NCBI GenBank assembly: GCA_036960565.1
Contig: JBALXQ010000030.1
Span: 8,468 to 72,467, forward strand
Length of the DNA stretch: 64,000 nt
DNA from: Bermanella sp036960565
Lineage (GTDB): Bacteria > Pseudomonadota > Gammaproteobacteria > Pseudomonadales > Oceanobacteraceae
Reading direction: 5' to 3'
The notes under the pieces are model-generated. The model was not told the origin of the DNA. It saw only the letters and a program-made list of their open reading frames with translations, and made no database searches. The translations under genes and the position numbers were made by a program. This document shows positions 45,718-54,230 of this stretch, one piece after another. Numbering within the stretch: the first letter of the stretch is position 1; each line of letters begins with the position of its first letter.

Positions 45718-47097
45718 CTACTTGCTTACCCAGGTAGTGCCTTCGCGGCTATCCTGCAGTTCGATGCCTTGCGCATCAAGATCCATTCGGATTTGATCAG
45801 CCAAGGCAAAGTCTTTGTCTTTCTTGGCCTGCTTACGCTTTTCAATCATCTCTTGGATATAAGCATCATCCAGTTCTACGCCCTGCTTGAAGTATTCTTG
45901 CGCATCGGTTTGCAAACAACCCAATACATCCGCCAGCATCTTTAATAAGGCCGCTAATTGGTTTTTAACATCGCCACTGGCTTTATTAATTTGCGTTACC
46001 AATTCAAACAACACGGCAATGGCTTTAGGGGTATTAAAGTCATCATCCATAGCTTCAACAAAACGGCCTTTAAAGTCGATAACCGTTTCATTGTCGCTAG
46101 GCACTTCAACCGACAGGTCACAATCTTTTAAAGCATTGTATAAACGGTCTAGTTTAGTTTGCGCGTCTTTTAAACCATCTTGACTGTAGTTAATTTCGCT
46201 GCGGTATTGAACACTGGCCAAGAAAAAACGAATCACTTCAGCATCGTATTCTTTTAATACATCGCGAATGGTAAAGAAATTGCCCAAAGACTTGGACATT
46301 TTTTCGCCATCAATGCGCAATGCGCCCGCGTGCATCCAAGTGTTGGCGTAGTTTTCACCGGTAGCCGCTTCACTTTGTGCAATTTCATTTTCATGATGTG
46401 GGAATTTTAAATCTGGTCCACCACCATGAATATCAAAATTATTTCCTAAGCAGCAAGTAGACATGGCCGAACATTCAATGTGCCAACCCGGACGCCCTTC
46501 ACCCCAAGGACTATTCCATGAAGGCTCCCCTGGCTTGGCGGTTTTCCATAAAACAAAATCCAACGGATCTTCTTTATCTTCTGCCACATCAACACGGGCA
46601 CCGGATTCTAGTTCTTCTAAAATCTTACCAGATAATTTTCCGTAGCCTTCAAATTTACGTACACGGTAATAAACATCACCACTCTTGCCCACGTAAGCAA
46701 ACTCTTTTTCAATAAGGGTTTGTGTCATATCCAAGATGCCTTGAATATGATCGGTGGCTTTAGGCTCGCTGTCTGGTGTTAAAATATTTAGCTTGGCAAA
46801 ATCTTCATTCATGGCACCCACCATGCGATCTACCAATACGTTAAAATCCTCACCGTTATCGCTGGCACGGTTGATAATTTTATCGTCAATGTCTGTGATG
46901 TTACGAATGTAATTTACGTCGTACCCTTGGTGACGAAGGTACCGAACAATCACATCAAACGACACCATCACACGGGCATGGCCCATGTGGCAGAAATCGT
47001 AGACCGTCATACCGCAGACATACATGCCTACCTTACCGGCCACCAGTGGCTTAAATTCTTCTTTTTTGCGGGTTAACGTGTTGTAGATTGATAACAT
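45718..47097 (-). CDS. cysS: Cysteinyl-tRNA synthetase CysS
   Basis: A 459-residue class I synthetase. The HIGH-like motif is CHMGHARV, the zinc ligands include the Cys of YVCGMTVYD and the region HIECSAM, and KMSKSLGNF is the KMSKS loop. It charges tRNA-Cys. It begins on the last base of glnS, and the two synthetases form one unit. The lpxH-ppiB-glnS-cysS neighbourhood is common in gammaproteobacteria. Confidence 0.97.
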   Translation of the reverse strand: MLSIYNTLTRKKEEFKPLVAGKVGMYVCGMTVYDFCHMGHARVMVSFDVIVRYLRHQGYDVNYIRNITDIDDKIINRASDNGEDFNVLVDRMVGAMNEDFAKLNILTPDSEPKATDHIQGILDMTQTLIEKEFAYVGKSGDVYYRVRKFEGYGKLSGKILEELESGARVDVAEDKEDPLDFVLWKTAKPGEPSWNSPWGEGRPGWHIECSAMSTCCLGNNFDIHGGGPDLKFPHHENEIAQSEAATGENYANTWMHAGALRIDGEKMSKSLGNFFTIRDVLKEYDAEVIRFFLASVQYRSEINYSQDGLKDAQTKLDRLYNALKDCDLSVEVPSDNETVIDFKGRFVEAMDDDFNTPKAIAVLFELVTQINKASGDVKNQLAALLKMLADVLGCLQTDAQEYFKQGVELDDAYIQEMIEKRKQAKKDKDFALADQIRMDLDAQGIELQDSREGTTWVSK

Positions 47098-48767
47098 TAG
47101 CTAGCTAACCCTTTATCTTCACGAAGACCAATAGTTAAGTTAAATACAGGCTTTTCAGGTGTGTGATCTAAACGGTCAGCCACATAATAACCTTCACGTT
47201 CAAACTGGAAAACCGATTCAGGGTCAACACCTGCCAAGGCAGGCTCAATTAAAGCAGTGGTCACCTGCAATGAATCTGGCGTCAGGCATTCCATGAACTC
47301 TTTTTTACCGCCATCTGGGTTTTCATCACTAAATAAGCGTTTATACACTCGCAATTCTGCTTCTACTGCATGGGCACAACTAATCCAATGCACCACGCCT
47401 TTTGGTTTAACACCGTCTTCAGGGTCTAGGCCTAATGTGTTTTCAATCAGCTTAGCGTTTACCTGAACAATATTGCCTTGTTCGTCTTTTTCAAAACCTT
47501 CGGCTTCAATTACGTAGCCATGACGCAAGCGAATACGTTTGCCTACACAGAATTTCTTCTTAAATTTCTTGCTGTATTCTTCTTTAAAGTCATTTTGATC
47601 AATATAAATTTCATGACTAAACGGCACTTCGCGCTCACCCATTTCTGGGCGATCTTGCAGAAAAGGTACCGTAATATTTTCACTGTGATCACTTGCCATA
47701 TTAGTAATAACCACTTTAAGGGGATTAATCACACACGTGCCACGAGGGGCATTCTGGTTTAAATCATCACGAATGAAAAATTCAAGCTGAGCAACATCGA
47801 CAGTGCCATCGGTTTTCGATACCGCTAGAGAATCACAGAAATTACGAATGGCAGCAGGCGTGTAACCACGACGACGCATACCACTAATGGTAGGCATGCG
47901 TGGGTCATCCCAACCGTTAACCACTTTGCCTTCTACTAGGGCGCGTAATTTACGTTTAGACGTTACTGTGTAGTTAATACTTAAACGGCCAAACTCATAT
48001 TGATGAGGCTGCGCCGGTACCGGTAAATTTTCAATGAACCAGTTATACAATGGACGGTGATCGGCAAATTCTAGCGTACAAACCGAATGGCTAATGCCTT
48101 CAAGCGCATCCGACTGGCCATGGGCGTAATCGTAACTTGGGTAGATGCACCATTTGTCACCGGTTTGGTGATGCGTGGCTTTCTTAATACGGTAAATGTA
48201 AGGGTCACGCATGCTCATATTAGGTGAAGTCATGTCAATTTTCACACGAAGGCCACAAGCCCCTTCGTCAAACTCTCCCAAACGCATTTTTTCAAACAGC
48301 TCTAAGTTCTCTTCAACACTGCGTTCACGGAACGGGCTATTGGTGCCTACTTTTTCAAAGCTGCCACGATATTCTTTGGTTTGCTCGGCCGATAAATCAC
48401 ACACGTAAGCCTTTCCTTCTTTAATAAGGAGAACAGCCCATTCGTGTAATTGATCAAAATAATCGGAGGTGTAATGAATGTCGCCAGACCAATCAAACCC
48501 AAGCCATTTCACATCGCTTTGAATGGCGTGAACGTATTCGTCTTCTTCTTTCTCTGGGTTGGTGTCGTCAAAGCGTAAGTTACATTGACCACCAAATTGC
48601 TGAGCCAGGCCAAAGTTCACACAAATCGCTTTTGCATGACCAATGTGCAAATAACCATTCGGTTCTGGTGGGAAACGAGTCTGAATGTTTACGTGTTTAC
48701 CGCTGGCCAAGTCATCCTGAATGATCTTTTCAATAAAGTTAGCGGGCTTGGCTTTTTCTTCAGTCAT
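47097..48767 (-). CDS. glnS: Glutaminyl-tRNA synthetase GlnS
   Basis: A class I synthetase of 556 residues. The HIGH motif appears as PPEPNGYLHIGHAKAI and the KMSKS-like motif as YTVTSKRKLRALVE; the C-terminal beta-barrel anticodon-binding domain is intact. I use the ATG at 48767 (MTEEKAKPANFI), which matches the family N-terminus. An in-frame extension to 48821 is not supported. It is divergent from ppiB, with the promoters of both in 48768-48898. Confidence 0.96.
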   Translation of the reverse strand: MTEEKAKPANFIEKIIQDDLASGKHVNIQTRFPPEPNGYLHIGHAKAICVNFGLAQQFGGQCNLRFDDTNPEKEEDEYVHAIQSDVKWLGFDWSGDIHYTSDYFDQLHEWAVLLIKEGKAYVCDLSAEQTKEYRGSFEKVGTNSPFRERSVEENLELFEKMRLGEFDEGACGLRVKIDMTSPNMSMRDPYIYRIKKATHHQTGDKWCIYPSYDYAHGQSDALEGISHSVCTLEFADHRPLYNWFIENLPVPAQPHQYEFGRLSINYTVTSKRKLRALVEGKVVNGWDDPRMPTISGMRRRGYTPAAIRNFCDSLAVSKTDGTVDVAQLEFFIRDDLNQNAPRGTCVINPLKVVITNMASDHSENITVPFLQDRPEMGEREVPFSHEIYIDQNDFKEEYSKKFKKKFCVGKRIRLRHGYVIEAEGFEKDEQGNIVQVNAKLIENTLGLDPEDGVKPKGVVHWISCAHAVEAELRVYKRLFSDENPDGGKKEFMECLTPDSLQVTTALIEPALAGVDPESVFQFEREGYYVADRLDHTPEKPVFNLTIGLREDKGLAS

Positions 48768-48898
48768 CAATCTTAACTCAATATGGTGAATACCCTGCTT
48801 TAGAGCGCCTGTAACTGGCACTCTTTAACTAGCGGGCATGAAACAAAAGCCGTATTATAGCCAGCCTTTAATATCAAGCCCACACAAAAGGTGACTTC

Positions 48899-49402
48899 AT
48901 GACCCAGGTTCTTCTAAAAACCACATTTGGCGACGTAACATTAACCCTAAACGCCGAAAAAGCACCTAAAACTGTTGAAAATTTCATCAAGTACGTTGAA
49001 GACGGTTATTTCAACGGCCTAATATTCCACCGTGTCATTAACGGTTTTATGGTTCAAGGCGGCGGCATGGAAGAAAACATGACCGAGCGCACCAGCAAGC
49101 ACCCTGCCATTGAAAACGAAGCAGACAACGGTTTGTCTAACAAAGAAGGCACCGTGGCGATGGCTCGTACCATGGATCCCCACAGTGCTTCTAGCCAGTT
49201 CTTCGTGAACGTTAAAGACAACAACTTCCTAGATCACACTGGCAAAAATGCCGAAGGTTGGGGCTACTGTGTATTTGGCGAAGTAACGGACGGCATGGAC
49301 GTGGTTAACCGCATTAAAGGCGTTAAAACCGGCATTACTATGGGTCATCAAGATGTACCTGTTGAGCCGGTTAAAATCGAAACTGCTGAATTAATTAAGT
49401 AA
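48899..49402 (+). CDS. ppiB: Cytoplasmic peptidyl-prolyl cis-trans isomerase B
   Basis: A 167-residue cyclophilin without a signal peptide, hence cytosolic PpiB. The active-site stretch IFHRVINGFMVQGGG, with the catalytic Arg, and ASSQFFVNVKDNNFLDH are canonical. It speeds proline isomerisation during folding. AAGGTGA lies upstream of the ATG. It is followed after 87 bases by lpxH on the same strand, as in E. coli. Confidence 0.96.
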   Translation: MTQVLLKTTFGDVTLTLNAEKAPKTVENFIKYVEDGYFNGLIFHRVINGFMVQGGGMEENMTERTSKHPAIENEADNGLSNKEGTVAMARTMDPHSASSQFFVNVKDNNFLDHTGKNAEGWGYCVFGEVTDGMDVVNRIKGVKTGITMGHQDVPVEPVKIETAELIK

Positions 49403-49489
49403 TTCAGCCATATAGCTAAATTGTTGTTCGGGTGAACCCATAAAACAAATGATGGCTATGGCATTAATAGACATACCAAAAGATATTTT

Positions 49490-50218
49490 ATGACTCATTG
49501 GTTTATAAGCGACCTGCATCTAGCACCCGAGGAAACCCGCATTACCGCGGGTTTTCTCGATTTTTTACTTCAGCCGCAAGACGGAGACTCCCTTTACATT
49601 TTAGGCGACTTCTTCAATTACTGGCTAGGAGACGATTTCCCCCACCCTTATATTCAAAGCATTAAAGACGTTTTAAAGGCCACCAGCGAACGTGGCGTGA
49701 AGTTGTTTTTCATGCATGGCAATCGTGACTTTTTAATTGGCGAGCAATTCTGTCAAGACACTCATATCACCTTATTAAAAGACCCAAGCCTAATCACCTT
49801 AAATGGCGAGTCGGTGTTACTGATGCATGGCGACAGCCTTTGCACACTAGACACAGCCTATATGGCTTTTAGAAAAATGGTGCGTGGACAAGATTGGCAA
49901 ACTCAATTTTTAAGCCAAAGCATTGAAGACAGGCTACTATTTGCCAACAAAGCCCGTGATGAAAGCAAAAAAGATACCGCCCAAAAAGAACAAGTCATCA
50001 TGGATGTGACCCCAAGCGAGGTAGACAAAGCGCTGTTAGATGCCAATGTTACCCGCCTAATACACGGCCACACCCACCGCCCTGCTATTCACGACTTCGA
50101 CCTACATGGCGCCAATGCCCAGCGCATTGTATTAGGTGACTGGTATACCCAAGGCTGGTATTTAAAAGTAAACGAACAAGGCTTTCGCCTAGTGGATTTT
50201 GACTTACCTAGCGCCTAA
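49490..50218 (+). CDS. lpxH: UDP-2,3-diacylglucosamine diphosphatase LpxH
   Basis: A 242-residue calcineurin-like phosphoesterase that makes lipid X in lipid A synthesis. Metal-binding motifs appear in order: ISDLHLAPEE, ILGDFFNYWLGDD, MHGNRDFLIG, LMHGDSLCT and HGHTHRPAIHD. The length is normal. A peripheral inner-membrane role is known for the family. Together with the OmpW gene it confirms a Gram-negative organism. Confidence 0.96.
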   Translation: MTHWFISDLHLAPEETRITAGFLDFLLQPQDGDSLYILGDFFNYWLGDDFPHPYIQSIKDVLKATSERGVKLFFMHGNRDFLIGEQFCQDTHITLLKDPSLITLNGESVLLMHGDSLCTLDTAYMAFRKMVRGQDWQTQFLSQSIEDRLLFANKARDESKKDTAQKEQVIMDVTPSEVDKALLDANVTRLIHGHTHRPAIHDFDLHGANAQRIVLGDWYTQGWYLKVNEQGFRLVDFDLPSA

Positions 50219-50342
50219 CAAATTAAAAAGCCTAAAGAGCCGCCAAACGCTTTACAAAACCCACAAACCAACTGACCTACCTCAAGAATTATTCCTCACC
50301 ATCGCCTAAGCTAAGTATTAATGACTTTCAAACTAAAAGGCG

Positions 50343-50591
50343 ATGGATATGTACCTAGAAATCTTAACGTCCGTACTGGGCTGGTGTGCCGTCATAAACA
50401 CCCTTTTCCTAATTTTTTGGTTTTTAATGATCATGAACCGAGAAAGCGGCGTGATTGCTCTTCACCAACGCTTTTTTAATTTAAGCAGCAGCGACATAAT
50501 TAAAAGCCACTATTTTTTAATGGGGTTTTACAAGCTCATGAACGCCATGTTCTTTATAGTGCCTTGGTTCGTATTAAAAGCCGTTGGTTAA
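50343..50591 (+). CDS. Small membrane protein, DUF6868-like
   Basis: An 82-residue protein with two membrane segments (about residues 12-31 and 61-78). The pattern with WCAVINTLFLIFWF, HQRFFNLSSSDI and MGFYKLMNAMFFIVPW recalls the DUF6868 family of small marine-bacterial membrane proteins. No function is known. It is preceded by a purine-rich AAGGCG site. The family call is from memory of the pattern. Confidence 0.65.
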   Translation: MDMYLEILTSVLGWCAVINTLFLIFWFLMIMNRESGVIALHQRFFNLSSSDIIKSHYFLMGFYKLMNAMFFIVPWFVLKAVG

Positions 50592-50777
50592 TCCAACGCA
50601 GCCAGCTTAGATGAAACAGCTAAAAGCTTATTAGCAATTCATCTAAGCCATGTACTAAAACCCTCTTCAAAATCCACCAAACCACTAAACTTATACTAGC
50701 CGTTGCCATCTAAAGCTAAATAGCCAAAGTGCTTTCTCTAGATTCTCATTCCACTGTTAAAATGAAGAGTGATTGAT

Positions 50778-51599
50778 ATGACCCGCTATCTCTTGAGCAA
50801 CAAATCCCCCATCACCTGCTTTAACATAACTGCACTTTTCTCGCTATTCGTAATGCTGCCATTAACAACTCAAGCGGCAGATTTCACCACCAATTTTGAA
50901 AGTACCAACTTCAATAGCGTTCAAGGTTTCACCGTCACCAACAATGGTTTATCGGCTACCTTTAGCGGCGGCACTTCCTTCACCATAGGCAACGGCGCCC
51001 TTTACCATTCAGGCACCAAGTCATGGATGCTAGACCCAGCTGGCACCACCAGCCGAGGCACCAGCACAGGTGTGGGCAGCATTACTTTTTCTAGCGAAGC
51101 CACCTCATTAGATTTTTTCATCCGCACCAGCAATTCCAATAGCACGGGCCAAGTACAAATAGTGGATAGCACCGGCGCCATCATTGAAGACATTACCAGC
51201 ACCATCGTAAATGGCAGCTGGCTGCATATAGAAAAGAGTTTAAATGAAGGGGATGCGCTAATGGCCTCCGTTATCGTGAGAGCCTTTGGCAATAATATGT
51301 TGGCCATTGATGATTTAAGTTACTCCACTGATGCCATAGTGACTGATTCAGATGACAATGATGCTGGCAATGGTGGCGGTATTGGAGACCCCATTACTGG
51401 GCCAGATGAGGATACTGATGAGGAAACAGATCCCGATGAGGATATGGATTCGGATCAGGATAGTGATAACGATAATGAAGAAAGCGTCACCGAGACTACC
51501 AGCACTAATGATGCCGATTCGGGTTCCAGTTCTGGAAGTGGTGCGCTTTACCTATTTATATTTTTAATTGGGGCATTACTAAAACGCAAAGGTGCTTAA
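50778..51599 (+). CDS. Secreted protein with acidic Asp/Glu stalk and GlyGly-CTERM-like tail
   Basis: A 273-residue exported protein. It has a signal peptide (ending near TTQAADF), a Ser/Thr/Gly-rich beta domain (about residues 35-185) like those of carbohydrate-binding or adhesive modules, and a run of Asp/Glu-rich repeats (about 188-242, possibly calcium-binding). The tail is GSSSGSGALYLFIFLIG followed by LKRK, resembling the GlyGly-CTERM signal for rhombosortase. The ATG at 50778 has GAAGAG eight bases upstream. A GTG at 50769 overlaps that site and is rejected. It borders the distal end of the integron but is on the opposite strand. Confidence 0.75.
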   Translation: MTRYLLSNKSPITCFNITALFSLFVMLPLTTQAADFTTNFESTNFNSVQGFTVTNNGLSATFSGGTSFTIGNGALYHSGTKSWMLDPAGTTSRGTSTGVGSITFSSEATSLDFFIRTSNSNSTGQVQIVDSTGAIIEDITSTIVNGSWLHIEKSLNEGDALMASVIVRAFGNNMLAIDDLSYSTDAIVTDSDDNDAGNGGGIGDPITGPDEDTDEETDPDEDMDSDQDSDNDNEESVTETTSTNDADSGSSSGSGALYLFIFLIGALLKRKGA

Positions 51600-51688
51600 T
51601 GCAGCCTTTGCTGTGTTTAAATATTTAGTTAGCTATTTTTCCAATAGACTTTTCTCATTTTCTTAGAAATTTAGTAAGAATGAATTAA

Positions 51689-51735
51689 ATATAACTCTCG
51701 CAGCGGAGGCAGGAAAAGTTTGTCTACTAATTACT
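51689..51735 (-). other. Degenerate attC-like site at the distal end of the cassette array
   Basis: ATATAAC (51689-51695) resembles the R' core, and TCTCGCAGC after it resembles the L' arm of the site at 52516. The matching R'' core is only GTTTGTC (51718-51724), a poor fit, and the site is short. It sits just after the stop of the last cassette gene, where an attC should be. Likely decayed. Confidence 0.35.
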
Positions 51736-52054
51736 CGAAATACCAACTAAATGATCCGATAGTTGCTATCGATCCAATAGCACGGTAAGTCCCGCTACTA
51801 GGATTATCACCATATAAACTCATTGCTAGAAAAGATACGCTTAATACTATAGGAAGAACTGATTTCTCCTCTTTTAATTGAAATCTATGGTCACCCTCTT
51901 CATTTTTAGATTCTTTTTTTGATAAATGTAAATTTGATTGTTTATCAGTGTCATTGGCATAAACGGGTGCCTTCTGGAAATGCATTCTTCGAGGTTCAGC
52001 CCAAGCACCTAATGCAACAACATTAAAAATAACGAACCAAACTAATTTATTCAT
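51731..52054 (-). CDS. Cassette gene: small exported or membrane protein, unknown
   Basis: A 107-residue product with a signal-like N-terminus (FVIFNVVALGAWAEP), a charged lysine-rich middle (about residues 35-63) and a hydrophobic C-terminal segment (LPIVLSVSFLAMSLYG). I know no family. It is the most distal of five leftward-reading genes in the integron array, with a long leader (52055-52132) after the preceding attC. It is AT-rich compared with the flanking chromosomal genes, as is common for cassettes. Confidence 0.6.
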   Translation of the reverse strand: MNKLVWFVIFNVVALGAWAEPRRMHFQKAPVYANDTDKQSNLHLSKKESKNEEGDHRFQLKEEKSVLPIVLSVSFLAMSLYGDNPSSGTYRAIGSIATIGSFSWYFE

Positions 52055-52126
52055 CTAATACTAACTCTACTTCTATTTAAAATTGAAATTATCATACTTG
52101 ATATATAGGTAACGACAGCTAATTAG

Positions 52127-52188
52127 CTACAACGCCAAGCTAGGAGGCTGTCTTTTTGGCCGGACGCATTTTCAGCGTATTGTTATGT
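52127..52188 (-). other. attC recombination site (62 bp)
   Basis: The core-like boxes CTACAAC (52127-52133) and GTTATGT (52182-52188) bound an imperfect palindrome, with ACGCC near one end and GCGTATT near the other. The stop codon of the 104-aa cassette gene lies inside the right box, as in typical cassettes. Both boxes deviate from consensus, so confidence is moderate. Confidence 0.6.
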
Positions 52189-52497
52189 TTTTAGTTTAAT
52201 TAGGTGTTCTTTGATTTCATCTGTATTGACATAGGAACCGAGGATGGGCCAAGCCTTAAAAGATGCTTTATAAACAACATGAAATCCAATACCGACACCC
52301 ATGACCATAATAATACTTATAAATAAGTAGGGATGTAATAATTCTGCTTCGTATGCTTTTTTACTAGAAAGGATAACAGCGCCACATATCACCCAAATAA
52401 TCGGCATAAATACAGGCCTATATATAAAGGGGGTAGCTTTACTTTCCTGAAGTTTAATAATCGCTTCGAGTTGTCTAATTTCTAATTTTTTATTCAT
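52183..52497 (-). CDS. Cassette gene: small two-helix membrane protein, unknown
   Basis: A 104-residue protein with an N-terminal amphipathic helix (LEIRQLEAIIKLQESKA) and two membrane segments (about residues 29-45 and 55-75). A soluble tail ends VNTDEIKEHLIKLKT. The family is not recognised. Its TAA lies in an attC box, and it starts about 25 bases after the preceding attC, the compact layout of an integron cassette. Confidence 0.65.
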   Translation of the reverse strand: MNKKLEIRQLEAIIKLQESKATPFIYRPVFMPIIWVICGAVILSSKKAYEAELLHPYLFISIIMVMGVGIGFHVVYKASFKAWPILGSYVNTDEIKEHLIKLKT

Positions 52498-52515
52498 ATT
52501 TATCTACAACCTGAA

Positions 52516-52618
52516 ACATAACGCCCGCAGCTACTGCGGAATGGTGTGGCGGCCTTTTTTAGGCCTTTTTCAAAAAGGATGACGCTCCATGGAGTCCGAC
52601 AGCCTGCGTTTGTTAAAT
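52516..52618 (-). other. attC recombination site (103 bp)
   Basis: Boxes ACATAAC (52516-52522) and GTTAAAT (52612-52618) bound a long imperfect palindrome. The inner arms CGCAG / CTGCG and an apical GGCCTTTTTT / AAAAAGG region fold well. The nuclease-like gene ends (TAA) inside the right box. This is the clearest attC of the array together with 53553-53628. Confidence 0.8.
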
Positions 52619-53092
52619 GCTTTTATTGAACTCAATTTGTGCACCTTGAAGCATTTCGGTAACATCTATGCTGTTTGGTAGTTTTGATGATGTTGAAAAT
52701 CCTATCTTATCTTTTGTTCTCTGTACTTCTGGCCAAACCTCTTCATATTTCGCCAAGCACGCGCTGACAACATTAAATTCTGTATCCAATATGACGTGCG
52801 CAAGCCAGTCAAAGTTATTTTCTTTACCTTTGAATCCAACGGCACGATTTTCTTTATTTACGGTTCCGTCCTGCTTTAATTCATACTTTCTTGTTTTGAC
52901 TTCGACTCTACCGTATTTTTCGTTCTTTATATCGAAACCTTGGTTTACAGCGCTTTGCTTTTCTCCGCCAATTGCATTGTGGACAATAAACTCACCATAA
53001 TCTCCGACTAGATCTCTAATGCCGTTTCTAGCTAGGAACTTGTTTATTTCAGTTTGAAATTTTACTACTTCTTCAAGTGATGTAATTAGCAC
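52613..53092 (-). CDS. Cassette gene: PD-(D/E)XK nuclease-like protein
   Basis: A 159-residue soluble protein. GDYGEFIVHNAIGG followed by QGFDIKNEKYG and RVEVKTRKYE matches the pattern of PD-(D/E)XK nuclease folds: a helix with Glu, then Asp, and Glu-X-Lys on adjoining strands. The WPEVQRTKDKIGF tail is seen in some restriction-like endonuclease families. The start is GTG at 53092 behind a full GGAGGT site, spaced closely. It lies 26 bases after the membrane-protein gene with no complete attC between, so the two probably share one cassette. A defence role is inference only. Confidence 0.7.
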   Translation of the reverse strand: MLITSLEEVVKFQTEINKFLARNGIRDLVGDYGEFIVHNAIGGEKQSAVNQGFDIKNEKYGRVEVKTRKYELKQDGTVNKENRAVGFKGKENNFDWLAHVILDTEFNVVSACLAKYEEVWPEVQRTKDKIGFSTSSKLPNSIDVTEMLQGAQIEFNKSI

Positions 53093-53108
53093 AATACCTC
53101 CATGGCCT

Positions 53109-53118
53109 TGTTAAATTT
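53109..53118 (-). other. Lone attC core box between two cassette genes
   Basis: A single GTTAAAT box (53110-53116) overlaps the end of the membrane-protein gene. A partner box and palindrome are missing because the next gene starts within 20 bases. It is either a collapsed attC or chance. Confidence 0.4.
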
Positions 53119-53538
53119 TTATTGCAATTCATTCTTCATGGCTTCAAGAAGCTTTGTTTTAGAATTTTGAAACATACCGTCATCAAATGGATTCTGCCTG
53201 CTCATTTCGAGAACACCATTAATATGATATGAAGTTTCTTCTCCCGCTAGAATTAGTGATGAATAATAATCATCCATGACAAGGACAAGATCTAACTTTT
53301 TGGGTTCCTCGTCTTCATCCACATATCGGCTTAATACAAAATCATCGATCTTTTTTAAATATTTTGCGTATGATTCACGCCGCAATTTCTGTAGATCATG
53401 TTTTGTTGTACTTTCTAGTTCTAATGACTTTAACGCAATTTGATTCATAGACTTTTTATTCTCGAGTAAGTAATTGGCTATAAGAGTAATTAATACCCCG
53501 CCTAATGTCCCGAATAACGTATAGAGTGCAGTTGTCAT
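53119..53538 (-). CDS. Cassette gene: membrane-anchored coiled-coil protein, unknown
   Basis: A 139-residue protein. One N-terminal membrane helix (LYTLFGTLGGVLITLIANYLL) is followed by a charged coiled-coil-like stretch (about residues 27-68) and an acidic C-terminal domain with VDEDEEPKKLDLVLVMDDYYSSL. I do not recognise it. It is read first in an apparent two-gene cassette with the nuclease-like gene. A membrane tether plus nuclease is suggestive but unproven. Confidence 0.65.
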   Translation of the reverse strand: MTTALYTLFGTLGGVLITLIANYLLENKKSMNQIALKSLELESTTKHDLQKLRRESYAKYLKKIDDFVLSRYVDEDEEPKKLDLVLVMDDYYSSLILAGEETSYHINGVLEMSRQNPFDDGMFQNSKTKLLEAMKNELQ

Positions 53539-53552
53539 TTAATCTTCCCTAA

Positions 53553-53628
53553 ATTTAACGCCTACAATAAGCCGCGAACGAAGTGAGTCGGGCGACTGAA
53601 AGAAGCGTACTTAATTGTTTTGTTAAAT
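53553..53628 (-). other. attC recombination site (76 bp)
   Basis: Perfectly complementary core boxes ATTTAAC (53553-53559) and GTTAAAT (53622-53628) match the RYYYAAC / GTTRRRY consensus. Inner arms ACAATAAG and CTTAATTGT pair, and AGTCGGGCGACT forms the tip. The TAA of the 173-aa cassette gene is in the right box. Confidence 0.85.
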
Positions 53629-54144
53629 TTTTTGGTCATTACAACTATAAGTCCCTTTCGCTCCTGAAATACTTAAAGAAGCTTTTTCAGGGACAAATTT
53701 TGGTACTAACAGAAAGAATTTACTAGACTGCCCTGCTTTATCAGAGATATCAAAATACATAACCTTATTTGACCAGATCATAGACATGCTAATTACATCG
53801 CTTATTTTCTTTAATACCAAGATTTTTTCATCGTAATCATTGACCCTTTTTTCTCGATGAGTCACGTTAAATACTAAAAAATCATCTTGTGATTTGGTTA
53901 AATGGATAGCCACAACTTCTTCTTTACTATGATCGATATAGTGCAATGACAAAGATGGCCCCCACTCCCCATCATTTCTATATTCAGTTATATCCAATTC
54001 ACACCCAAAATACATATCAGAATCTACTGGAACCATATGTGCTGTACCAGATTTACCTGCTGGCGCATCAAAGTCGTTAGAAGCTTCTTTGGAAGTTACT
54101 TGAGCGGAGAAAAATATGATTGCCAATAATATAATGTGCTTCAT
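53623..54144 (-). CDS. Cassette gene: exported protein, unknown
   Basis: A 173-residue protein with a signal peptide (KHIILLAIIFFSAQVTS), then a beta-rich domain with two cysteines (FGCELD and YSCNDQ) that may form a disulfide in the periplasm. No family was recognised. It is the first cassette after attI, so it should be the most strongly expressed from an integron promoter. The AAGG ribosome site lies directly after the TTAAAT boundary at 54157-54163, as expected for a cassette. Confidence 0.7.
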   Translation of the reverse strand: MKHIILLAIIFFSAQVTSKEASNDFDAPAGKSGTAHMVPVDSDMYFGCELDITEYRNDGEWGPSLSLHYIDHSKEEVVAIHLTKSQDDFLVFNVTHREKRVNDYDEKILVLKKISDVISMSMIWSNKVMYFDISDKAGQSSKFFLLVPKFVPEKASLSISGAKGTYSCNDQKI

Positions 54145-54156
54145 TTTAACCTTGGA

Positions 54157-54230
54157 ATTTAACAGCTTATTCTACGTCGCGTGACGCGTTTATCCGGTGA
54201 CGTGTTTGCCGGGGCAAAAACTGTCACTCA
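54157..54230 (-). other. attI-type insertion region
   Basis: The box ATTTAAC (54157-54163, GTTAAAT on the minus strand) is the cassette boundary next to the integrase. To its right lie two direct repeats GTGACGYGTTT at 54181-54191 and 54197-54207, in the position of the IntI-binding repeats of known attI sites. A third copy is at 54471-54481. Confidence 0.65.
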
